Shown: positions 1 to 6,118 of the stretch, piece after piece
Position numbering within the stretch: position 1 is the first letter of the stretch
How the letters are laid out: the number at the start of each line of letters is the position of its first letter
Origin: Deltaproteobacteria bacterium
GTDB taxonomy: Bacteria > SAR324 > NAC60-12
Reading direction: 5' to 3'
DNA: 6,276 bases
Assembly (NCBI GenBank): GCA_003541985.1
Contig: DPLM01000326.1
Location: 1-6,276, forward strand
The notes under the pieces: model-generated
What the model saw: the letters and a program-made list of their open reading frames with translations, nothing else
Database searches by the model: none
Told to the model about the DNA's origin: nothing
Program-made: the position numbers and the translations under genes

Positions 1-1
1 T

Positions 2-52
2 CTGGAACAAGAGATGCACATCATTAATCGCTATTTGCCAAAGCCAGACTGA
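2..52 (+). CDS. 3' end of an unidentified plus-strand gene (partial)
   Basis: The second reading frame is open from the window edge and encodes LEQEMHIINRYLPKPD before a TGA at 50-52. It is on the same strand as the PilZ-receiver gene, with 74 bases between them. The other two plus frames are less convincing as coding; the first closes at once after SGTRDAHH. The pattern IIxxYLPK resembles a segment of YqeY/GatB-type proteins, but in those it lies mid-protein rather than at the C terminus, so I do not assign a family. Sixteen codons are too few to prove coding. Confidence 0.4.
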   Translation: MEQEMHIINRYLPKPD

Positions 53-73
53 TTAATAAATTAACATTAGTGC

Positions 74-88
74 TGACTGAGGCGGTCA
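74..88 (+). terminator. weak hairpin after the upstream partial gene
   Basis: TGACTG and CGGTCA can pair (six pairs, one of them G-T) around the three-base loop AGG. The hairpin begins 21 bases after the TGA of the partial gene. What follows is TTCTA, not a proper T-run, so it is at best a weak terminator. It could equally be a chance fold or an operator-like site in front of the PilZ gene. Confidence 0.2.
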
Positions 89-126
89 TTCTAGCCAACT
101 AAAACATCCAGTGGAACAATTGCTTT

Positions 127-1071
127 ATGGCTGAGGAACGAAGACAGTACCTGAGAGTCATTTTTGAGGAGACCATTCAAGTAAGTACGGAAGAGTGGTC
201 CGATCCAATTGCAACTGGATTAGATCTCTCTTTGAATGGCGTTCGCTTCCATTGTGAATATCCACTTTCTGAAGGTGAACTGGTAAGCATAGAGTTCGAA
301 CCGTCTTTCACACTTGTTGGAACTGCGATTTGGTGCTGGCCCATTGAATGGTATTATCAGGCAGCAGTTCGCTTTAGTGAAATAACTGTGACAGAGCAGG
401 AGAAACTTCGAAATTATATTGAGACAACTACAAAACAAAATTACCCTGATTTTGTTGGAGAAGTGAAGACAGGCATCGACGACACTGAAACTGAACCCGA
501 AGAAAACAATACTGAAGTCAATTTCACAAAAGAAGACCCCACTCCAATAGACTACTCACAGTCAGAACCCTCCTTCCCAGACGCCGAACTCCATTCACAA
601 ACATATGCAGGGAGTCAAGTTGCACTGGTAACAGAGCGAGATAGCCCTCATAACGACATGATAATGCAATACCTCTCCGAAAGAACTGGCTTTAAGATGA
701 GTCTAATGGAGAAGCAGGGTAATCTTTGGCCAATGTTACGGGAAAATGCATTGGACCTAGTACTTTTGAACCAATCCACCTCGAACGAGGATGAAATTCT
801 CGGAGTGATTCAGAGGCTAGGCGAAGAGCATCCGGACATACCTTTCATCGTGTTTGCAGGACCAATCAGTCTTGATGATCGCTTGCACCTTCTTTCTTTG
901 GGCGCAATAGATGTCATAACCCGTCCAACACATCTTTCTACAATTGCTCAAAGTATTTTGCAGGCTTTCTACGATAACCGAACAGTAGCTCCCCCTGTTC
1001 TTGAAGAAGAGTTAATTGATGAGAGTTTGGATTTAGATAGTGATCTTGACTTGATGGAAGATAAATTTTGA
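127..1071 (+). CDS. PilZ domain protein with C-terminal degenerate receiver (pseudo-REC) domain
   Basis: A 314-residue cytoplasmic protein with no signal peptide or membrane segment. Residues 1-100 form a PilZ domain, the usual c-di-GMP sensor. The N-terminal RxxxR element is R6-QYL-R10, and the DxSxxG element is D33-L-S35-LN-G38, so both halves of the ligand motif are intact. Residues 112-160 are a polar, acidic linker. Residues 163-284 fold like a response-regulator receiver (VALVTE, DLVLLN, PFIVFAG, GAIDVITRP). The phospho-acceptor Asp is replaced by Asn215, the conserved Thr/Ser position is Ala244, and the conserved Lys is Arg266, so phosphorylation in the usual way is unlikely. The C-terminal tail (about 293-314) is strongly acidic. 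The ATG at 127 is chosen because it places RxxxR close to the N terminus, as is normal for PilZ; the only ribosome-site-like sequence is a weak GTGGAA at 111-116. A c-di-GMP-dependent regulator or adaptor is inferred; the partner and output are unknown. Confidence 0.85.
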   Translation: MAEERRQYLRVIFEETIQVSTEEWSDPIATGLDLSLNGVRFHCEYPLSEGELVSIEFEPSFTLVGTAIWCWPIEWYYQAAVRFSEITVTEQEKLRNYIETTTKQNYPDFVGEVKTGIDDTETEPEENNTEVNFTKEDPTPIDYSQSEPSFPDAELHSQTYAGSQVALVTERDSPHNDMIMQYLSERTGFKMSLMEKQGNLWPMLRENALDLVLLNQSTSNEDEILGVIQRLGEEHPDIPFIVFAGPISLDDRLHLLSLGAIDVITRPTHLSTIAQSILQAFYDNRTVAPPVLEEELIDESLDLDSDLDLMEDKF

Positions 1072-1091
1072 CTTATCAGTCAAAGCTTTTT
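1067..1091. terminator. rho-independent-type terminator between convergent genes
   Basis: TTTGACT (1067-1073) and AGTCAAA (1078-1084) form a perfect 7-bp inverted repeat around TATC. It is followed on the plus strand by GC and five Ts (1087-1091). The left arm contains the TGA stop of the PilZ-receiver gene. On the minus strand the same stem lies 18 bases past the stop of the M1-like/Omp85 gene and is followed by ATTTAT. It therefore probably works in both directions between these tail-to-tail genes. The stem is AT-rich, so strength is uncertain. Confidence 0.6.
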
Positions 1092-1102
1092 CAGGTCTAA
1101 AA

Positions 1103-3862
1103 TCAACTTCCTGTAAGTACTCCGAAGAAAATGAATTGAGGGCTTCTGTAATCATTATCACCAACTGGATAGGCAATCTCGAACTTCAGAGGAATCTGAA
1201 TCAATGAGGCAGCATCAACACCCCAGCGAATTCCGATCCCAACATTCCTCCGATCTTTCGCTTCACCTATGTCTAGTTCATCCTCCCAGGCACGTCCTTG
1301 GTCGTAGAAGATAGTCCCCTGCAGGCCCAGACTTGAAACATTGCTCCATAAAGGAGTAGTGACAAGCGGAAACTCATAGTCGAGACGAGTTAAAAGGTAA
1401 TTATCTTGCTGTAGAGCCACTGTTTGTGGGAAACCCCTCAGGCCTGCCGGACCTCCCAATGAAAATTTCTTTTGCGATGGAGAATTACCAATCGTATTTC
1501 CCAAAACTATCCCCCACTTAAAATTGCTACGAAAGCCTGTTTTAAAAATTTGTGTGAGACTCTCAGATAACAGAGTGTATGAATAGTTCGTGTCCAACTC
1601 TTGCGATGGCTGTTCAGCAAGCACTTTGAGATTGATTAAGTAAGCACCTTCAGCCTGATTCCAACCATCAAATTCAAAGGTAGTTACATTTGAATTTCCG
1701 GTATCCCCGGATGAAGTCGCTGCCGTAGAATACAGATACTCCAAAGCTATGCCTGCTTTTGCCTCAAAAAATGGCTGATTAGGATACTCTGGACCTGAGT
1801 ACCCTAAAAATACACCATTTGAAACAACTCCTCCAACTCTCTGAAGAAGCAATTGTCCAAAGAAATTCCTTTTGATGAAATTCTCTTCCGTTAAATCTAG
1901 CTGGTAGACTAGGTCGCCACTCCGTGTTCCGTAGCCGGGAATTGTATAAATACTGGTATCGCCTTCTTGATGTCGAAGTCCAACTCCAAAAGAGTTTCCA
2001 TCCACAGCGTTATTTGTAAACCCCGGAACAAAAGTAATTAGACGTTCACGCTGTCGATGCCAATCGAAGGCAAAACGAATACGGAAAAAAGTGAAGGAGT
2101 GATTGTTGACACGCGAAGACTCTAGCAAGAATTCATCAGGGTCTAGCGAAATTTCATGGGGTGGAGATTGTGTGCGAAACTCAACAATGTAAAGAGGGCG
2201 CTGACTAAAAATTTTTTTTCTATGTTCTTTGTCATCTTCAGTTCGCAACAATACCTCGATGGGCATCGTAGCCTTGCTAATCTTTTGAACTTCAACTCGA
2301 ATCAAGAATTCACCATTTGGTAACTCTTCATATACTGTTTCTCCAACCGCATAGTCCAAGCGTTCAACAGTCTCAAACCATTGTTTGAAGAACCAGTCCA
2401 AATCTTTTCCAGAAGCATTCTCCATGTGACTCTGGAGGTCATTGTGAGTCACAACTTTGAACTGACCTTCACTTATAAAATTTTGAAGTCCATCAAAAAA
2501 TGCTTTATTTCCTAACTCGTATTCCAGCATGCTGATTACTGAGGCGGCTTTATAATTGACTGCCCGCAAATGCGCTTGTGTCGCTGGATTCTCCCGAAAG
2601 GAACTAGCAATCGGTTTCAACAACTCTAGATCGTTGTCCCGAGCCATTTCTTCAATGAAGTGTTCTCGAAATTCCGGATTCATCCAGTTGATGAAATCAA
2701 ATATTCCCCCATTCTCTCCATACTTATGCTCATAAAAGTGAAGACTGAAATAGATTGGAAGCCCGTGGTTTAACCACATCTGGGTGTCCTTATCATTCCA
2801 TAGAGTGGAGCCAAACCAGATTCGTCCAAGCTTCATGCTAAGAAGACCCAAGACACGCCGATCTAAAAGTTTGCTTCGCTTGTAATGAGGTTGGGGAACC
2901 ATGATAACGTTATTCCATACAGTCACATCTTCACTTCTGCCAGGAACTTGAACAATCCGAAGTTCATCCCATGGAGGCTTTAATCCATAGCGTTTTTCGA
3001 CAAAGATTATGAATTCTTCTGTCCAGCCATGAATTAATCCCACCCGTCTCTCATAATTGTTTTGATAGAATGACTCAACGAGAGGAGCATTTTCATGTCT
3101 CTGGAATTTGTTCCCAAAAATTAGTGGGAAGGAGGTAAGTGGTAGGCTTGTCTTAGGTAATAAAATCGGATCATTGGATGCCACTGAAGACGCCAAAGGA
3201 GTACTAATTAATTGACCAGATTCTTCTGAACTCCATTCAATTTCAAAAGTTCCAGGAGAGGGCAGATCTAAGCGCGTATCCCATCCGGATTTGGTTGGAA
3301 TTAATAACTGTGGGTACCAGAGGGTACTCATCAAGACGCCATCAACAATTCCTTCTTGAAATCGCTCAGGAAAATTTGTCTGAAACTCAATCTCAATTTC
3401 CTGAATAACTTCATCAAATTGAACCCGCAGCAGTCCGTTTTCAACAGAGTATCCGATCTCTAGCGAGGGGTTTGCTTCGATTTGATATTTTAGTGGCCGA
3501 GTTCCATTGCTTACACTTTTAATTTCAATGCTCCCTGAACTGAAGCCACTAGGTAGCAAGGGATCATCATTTTTACTGAAGGGTCTTTTCGCAAAGATTG
3601 GAGTTTCTTTGGGCCGACGTAGCCCCCGAGAATCTTTTTGGGCAAAACGATTCATCGGTAGTGCCAGCAGTAACTCTTTTTTTCGGGCAGATGCTGGAAT
3701 TTGGATTCGAAGATTTCCCTCGAGGCGCTTTTGCTGAAGAGAAAAACGAACTTTTCCTTGGTAATGTGGGAAATCACCATTTTGGTGGGATTGAGCACCC
3801 AGCCAAGTTGAGGTTGCCAGTATCAGAATACTGACCACGAGGAGAAATCTCAGCTGGTGCAT
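1103..3862 (-). CDS. exported M1-peptidase-like (zinc site lost) / Omp85-type beta-barrel fusion protein
   Basis: A 919-residue protein. The ATG at 3862 is preferred to the TTG at 3910 (16 codons earlier) because it gives a textbook signal peptide, MHQLRFLLVVSILILATS, with likely cleavage after LGA at residue 23. No strong ribosome site is visible for either start.
Residues about 30-590 resemble an M1 aminopeptidase: the landmarks IWFG (348-351) and WLNxG (363-367), then a Tyr (437, in NYKAASVISMLEYELG) where the family has its proton donor. The zinc motif HEXXH is MKLGR (343-347), and the Glu that follows 18 residues later is His366. No GxMEN motif is seen. Peptidase activity is therefore not expected.
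Residues about 592-919 match the Omp85/surface-antigen barrel: SLGGPAGLRGF (conserved RGF at 809-811), then FYDQGRAW and alternating strands to the C terminus. No POTRA repeats are evident.
The gene follows purD by 54 bases on the same strand and is probably cotranscribed. The role is unknown: perhaps a surface-exposed or periplasmic binding domain on an outer-membrane barrel. Confidence 0.82.
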   Translation of the reverse strand: MHQLRFLLVVSILILATSTWLGAQSHQNGDFPHYQGKVRFSLQQKRLEGNLRIQIPASARKKELLLALPMNRFAQKDSRGLRRPKETPIFAKRPFSKNDDPLLPSGFSSGSIEIKSVSNGTRPLKYQIEANPSLEIGYSVENGLLRVQFDEVIQEIEIEFQTNFPERFQEGIVDGVLMSTLWYPQLLIPTKSGWDTRLDLPSPGTFEIEWSSEESGQLISTPLASSVASNDPILLPKTSLPLTSFPLIFGNKFQRHENAPLVESFYQNNYERRVGLIHGWTEEFIIFVEKRYGLKPPWDELRIVQVPGRSEDVTVWNNVIMVPQPHYKRSKLLDRRVLGLLSMKLGRIWFGSTLWNDKDTQMWLNHGLPIYFSLHFYEHKYGENGGIFDFINWMNPEFREHFIEEMARDNDLELLKPIASSFRENPATQAHLRAVNYKAASVISMLEYELGNKAFFDGLQNFISEGQFKVVTHNDLQSHMENASGKDLDWFFKQWFETVERLDYAVGETVYEELPNGEFLIRVEVQKISKATMPIEVLLRTEDDKEHRKKIFSQRPLYIVEFRTQSPPHEISLDPDEFLLESSRVNNHSFTFFRIRFAFDWHRQRERLITFVPGFTNNAVDGNSFGVGLRHQEGDTSIYTIPGYGTRSGDLVYQLDLTEENFIKRNFFGQLLLQRVGGVVSNGVFLGYSGPEYPNQPFFEAKAGIALEYLYSTAATSSGDTGNSNVTTFEFDGWNQAEGAYLINLKVLAEQPSQELDTNYSYTLLSESLTQIFKTGFRSNFKWGIVLGNTIGNSPSQKKFSLGGPAGLRGFPQTVALQQDNYLLTRLDYEFPLVTTPLWSNVSSLGLQGTIFYDQGRAWEDELDIGEAKDRRNVGIGIRWGVDAASLIQIPLKFEIAYPVGDNDYRSPQFIFFGVLTGS

Positions 3863-3916
3863 GGATCCGATACGAAAATGATAAAAGAAGTCTGGTTTGA
3901 TTAAAGCCAAGAGGTC

Positions 3917-5170
3917 TTAAAGAGCCTTGGATGCAATGTCTGTACGATAGTGTAAATTTTCAAAATGTATGTTCTGTAAAAGCTCATATGTTTGAGTTCG
4001 AGCTTGAGCAGGGTTCCCACCCAATGAGGAGACATTTAAGACTCGACCACCATTGGTAACTAGCTTTGTCCCGAAAATTTCAGTTCCTGCATAGAATACG
4101 AGGTCATCCACCCCAGGTTTAAGACCGGATATAGGAGAACCAGTCTTGTACTCACCTGGATAACCGCCAGAGGTCAAAATAACACAGATACAAACATCTT
4201 GCTTCCATGTTAGTTTTATTGAATGTAAATTGCCTTCAGTCGAAGCCTCTAAAATCTCAAGAAGATCATTCTGGAGTCTAGGGCGAATTACTTGGGCTTC
4301 TGGATTTCCAAAACGTACGTTGAACTCTACTACTTTGGGTTCTTCTTTAGTAATCATCAGCCCAGTGTAAAGGATTCCTTGAAAGTAAATATTCTCCTTT
4401 TGGAGTCCCTTCACCATTGGATCAATAATCATTTTCTCAATTTCTGAGAGCCATTTCTCAAGGTGTGGAACTGGGGAATAAGCTCCCATTCCTCCAGTAT
4501 TTGGCCCCCGATCTCCATCAAAAACTGGTTTGTGGTCTTGAGATGGAACCATTGTGAGGTAATCAGGTTCACTGACGAAACTTAAAATGGTCATCTCTTC
4601 GCCGTCAAGAAACTCCTCGATCAAGACAGTTGATCCTGCTTTACCGAATCTATTTTTTTCAAGGGATGCTCTCAGAGATATCTCTGCCTCACTTATACTC
4701 GTTGCAACGGTGACTCCCTTCCCAGCCGCTAAACCATCAGCCTTGATTCCGATAGGTGCGCCATTTTACTCGACATATCTTAAAGCTGGTTCTAATTCAG
4801 TAAAAGATGCTGATCTTGCCGTTGATATTCCATAAATTTTCATGATTTGTTTCGCAAATGTTTTGCTACTATCCAGTTGCACTATCTTTTGGTTTGGTCC
4901 ATAAATCTGAAGGCTAGCGGCCAGAAAACCATCGACGATTCCATTAGAGAGAGGATCTTCAGGGGCCACAACTGCTAGAGAATTTTTTTCTTTCTTTGCC
5001 CAATGAATAAGGCTCTGGTGATCATGCAGTGGGAGCGAAACGCACTTTGCCAGTTGCGCAATGCCGGGATTCCCCGGGAGGCAGAACAACTCTTTGATTC
5101 TTTGACTTTGGCTCAGTTTCCAGACAACAGCATACTCACGTCCACCACTTCCAAGGACAGCGACCTTCAT
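3917..5170 (-). pseudogene. purD: phosphoribosylamine--glycine ligase (PurD), interrupted by one in-frame TAA
   Basis: PurD joins 5-phosphoribosylamine and glycine with ATP to make GAR, the second step of de novo purine synthesis, in the cytoplasm. Read through, the gene spans 417 codon positions, the normal family length.
Landmarks in order: GSGGRE near the N terminus, PGNPG, the PEDPL segment, KADGLAAGKGV (ATP-grasp), IEEFLDGEE, GPNTGGMGAYSP, EFNVRFG, SGGYPG, and the terminal HYRTDIASKAL.
Codon 135 is TAA (4766-4768). The frame is identical before and after it, with no indel. The stop cuts inside the ATP-grasp region, so neither piece alone should be active. The downstream part is open from just after the stop; its first plausible start is a TTG at 4624, within IEEFL.
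Other oddities are Tyr13 for the His of GGREHA, Gly141 for Val in PIVVKADG, and Asn289 for Asp in RFGDPE.
The ATG at 5170 has a good GGAG ribosome site. Recent inactivation or sequence error is likely; readthrough or recoding cannot be excluded. Confidence 0.85.
4766..4768 (-). other. in-frame TAA within purD
   Basis: The local reading is Y-V-E-stop-N-G-A-P-I-G-I-K-A-D-G, and relatives have a continuous segment there ending in G-x-PIVxKADGLAAGKG. One base change from CAA, GAA or AAA would create this stop. Gln, Glu or Lys is plausible at this variable surface position. The homology continues in the same frame for 282 further codons. Confidence 0.9.
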
Positions 5171-5410
5171 ATCGTTTCTCCAACTTCATCAACAAAATGG
5201 ACAATAGTTGGCGAGGTCTTCGAAAATTTGAGCACTGATTAAATTGTTTAAAACACCTTTGCCAAGGAGTCCTTCGAATTTTTGTCCATTGAATGCTGTT
5301 GCGTCATCTTTGTAACGAACCCGCAAAACTTGATGATCAGCTGTCAAAAAGAGTTACTTGGCTTTTCCTTCGTGTATAAGACTAAAGAACGATAGATGGG
5401 GACTCTGCAT
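5171..5410 (-). pseudogene. purC: 5' remnant of purC (SAICAR synthetase), with stop and frameshift
   Basis: Translating the minus strand upstream of purD gives the N-terminal third of PurC, which condenses CAIR with aspartate using ATP in purine synthesis. From an ATG at 5410 it reads MQSPHLSFFSLIHEGKAK, then an in-frame TAA (5354-5356). It continues in the same frame through LFLTADHQVLRVR, KDDATAFNG and GKGVLNNLISAQIFEDL, to a TGA at 5189-5191.
Near the end the homology changes frame: HFVDEVGET lies in a neighbouring frame, where family members have xxTHFVxxxGE, so there is a small indel around 5200-5210. The remaining two thirds of PurC (about 160 codons) are absent and purD begins immediately.
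The ATG has no obvious ribosome site; upstream codons are also open, so the original start is uncertain. The remnant most likely results from an internal deletion in a former purC-purD operon. It cannot yield a functional enzyme. Confidence 0.8.
5178..5181 (-). promoter_or_regulatory. ribosome binding site of purD
   Basis: GGAG on the minus strand, seven bases before the purD ATG (GGAGAAACGATATG). This fixes the purD start at 5170. The site lies inside the purC remnant, within the codons for VGET in the shifted frame. Confidence 0.7.
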
Positions 5411-5447
5411 CAAAAATCGATTGATGTATTTGTGGGAGAAAACTGAA

Positions 5448-5476
5448 ATAGTTATTGGACTCCTATAAAATGTCAA
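5448..5476 (-). promoter_or_regulatory. possible sigma70-type promoter for the purC remnant-purD-barrel cluster
   Basis: The minus strand has a perfect TTGACA (5471-5476). Seventeen bases later comes AACTAT (5448-5453), which matches TATAAT at only three of six positions. It lies about 40 bases upstream of the purC remnant's ATG and downstream of the previous gene's stop, where an operon promoter would be expected. The poor -10 makes this a candidate only. Confidence 0.35.
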
Positions 5477-5514
5477 AGGGTTATCCTACTGCGAAGCAAG
5501 GAGTTTTGTATTAG

Positions 5515-6042
5515 TCAGCGTTGACGATTCAGATAGTTGCGACGAGCTTGTCGAAAACCTTGGATGTCCTGAGGAGTACGGGAAAAACGATTGGATTTTC
5601 TAGTCATTTCAGCGGCTTTGTAAGCCGAGTTGATTTCGGCCTGACTTTGGGGGATCTTTGGAATCGGTACCATTCGGTTAACAGTCTGACCGGTCAGGAA
5701 GTGTCTTTGGTAGAGGCTGGGATCACGTGCCCCCCGAAAGGGGAGAGACTTTAATTCATCGAAAAACCAGAGATTATTGCGGATCATATGTTCTGCAGCA
5801 TAGCCAGACTCCCGATCTCTGGTTCGCGGTCTTGGCTTGCCATAGCGGTTCTGCTCAGCCATAAATCTTTGGTAACGTAATTGGTCATCTCCAGCCAGCA
5901 CATTGGGAAAAATACCCAGCCAGATAACTAAAGTTGCCAAGCTGAAAATAAAGAGAGTTGGTCTAATTCTCGCGACTCTTTCATGAAAGATACCAGTTCG
6001 TGTCACTTTGAGTTGCGAAGTCTTTTGTTTTGAGAAAAACAT
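5515..6042 (-). CDS. small basic exported or membrane-anchored protein of unknown function
   Basis: A 175-residue protein I do not recognise. The ATG at 6042 is chosen over a TTG at 6057 because AAGGG (6048-6052) lies five bases before it. The protein begins with a long basic stretch (about 28 residues). A hydrophobic segment follows, TLFIFSLATLVIWLGIF (29-45), and a plausible signal-peptidase site after VLA at residue 50. It is therefore exported, or anchored with its C terminus outside the cytoplasm.
The remaining 125 residues are rich in Arg, Gln and Asn, with about 20 arginines, two or more Pro-containing patches (KPRPRTR, MVPIPKIP) and no Cys. It ends in RRNYLNRQR. No repeats or catalytic motif are apparent.
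It ends about 100 bases before the purC remnant on the same strand and diverges from the gene at 6119. The extended N-region is unusual for a simple signal peptide. Confidence 0.7.
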   Translation of the reverse strand: MFFSKQKTSQLKVTRTGIFHERVARIRPTLFIFSLATLVIWLGIFPNVLAGDDQLRYQRFMAEQNRYGKPRPRTRDRESGYAAEHMIRNNLWFFDELKSLPFRGARDPSLYQRHFLTGQTVNRMVPIPKIPQSQAEINSAYKAAEMTRKSNRFSRTPQDIQGFRQARRNYLNRQR

Positions 6043-6118
6043 TTTTGCCCTTATCAACTTGCAGCGGGCTCCAGCGAATAAAAGTCCCCGCAGCAGCCTG
6101 TCAACTACAGGAATTTAA

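Noticed and set aside
2..52. Resemblance of the first codons to YqeY (IIxxYLPK)
   Set aside because: The stop follows directly, whereas YqeY continues for dozens of residues; the match is too short to name the gene.
220..438. Minus-strand open frame opposite the PilZ domain
   Set aside because: It lies wholly inside a gene whose PilZ motifs are clear; its own translation shows no recognisable family.
3507..3834. Two overlapping plus-strand frames opposite the N-terminal part of the M1-like gene
   Set aside because: Both are antisense to a well-supported coding region, overlap each other and show no domain.
3863..3910. TTG at 3910 as the start of the M1-like/Omp85 gene
   Set aside because: It would place 16 extra residues before a typical signal peptide and has no ribosome site; the ATG at 3862 fits export better.
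4587..4835. Plus-strand open frame across the purD stop codon
   Set aside because: It is antisense to continuous PurD homology. Its openness is a by-product of the codons on the other strand.
5003..5242. Plus-strand open frame over the purD start and purC remnant
   Set aside because: The opposite strand carries clear PurD and PurC homology; this frame has none.
5484..5502. Hairpin TCCT..TGC-GAA-GCA..AGGA after the basic exported protein gene
   Set aside because: The stem has a two-base bulge and no T-run follows on the minus strand, so it is not a convincing terminator.
5521..5754. Plus-strand open frame opposite the C-terminal part of the basic exported protein
   Set aside because: The minus-strand frame has a start, ribosome site and signal-like segment; this one has no comparable support.
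6043..6118. Promoters in the divergent intergenic space
   Set aside because: TTGCAG at 6059 and AATAAA at 6077 are only 12 bases apart, too close for a sigma70 promoter; no better pair was found.
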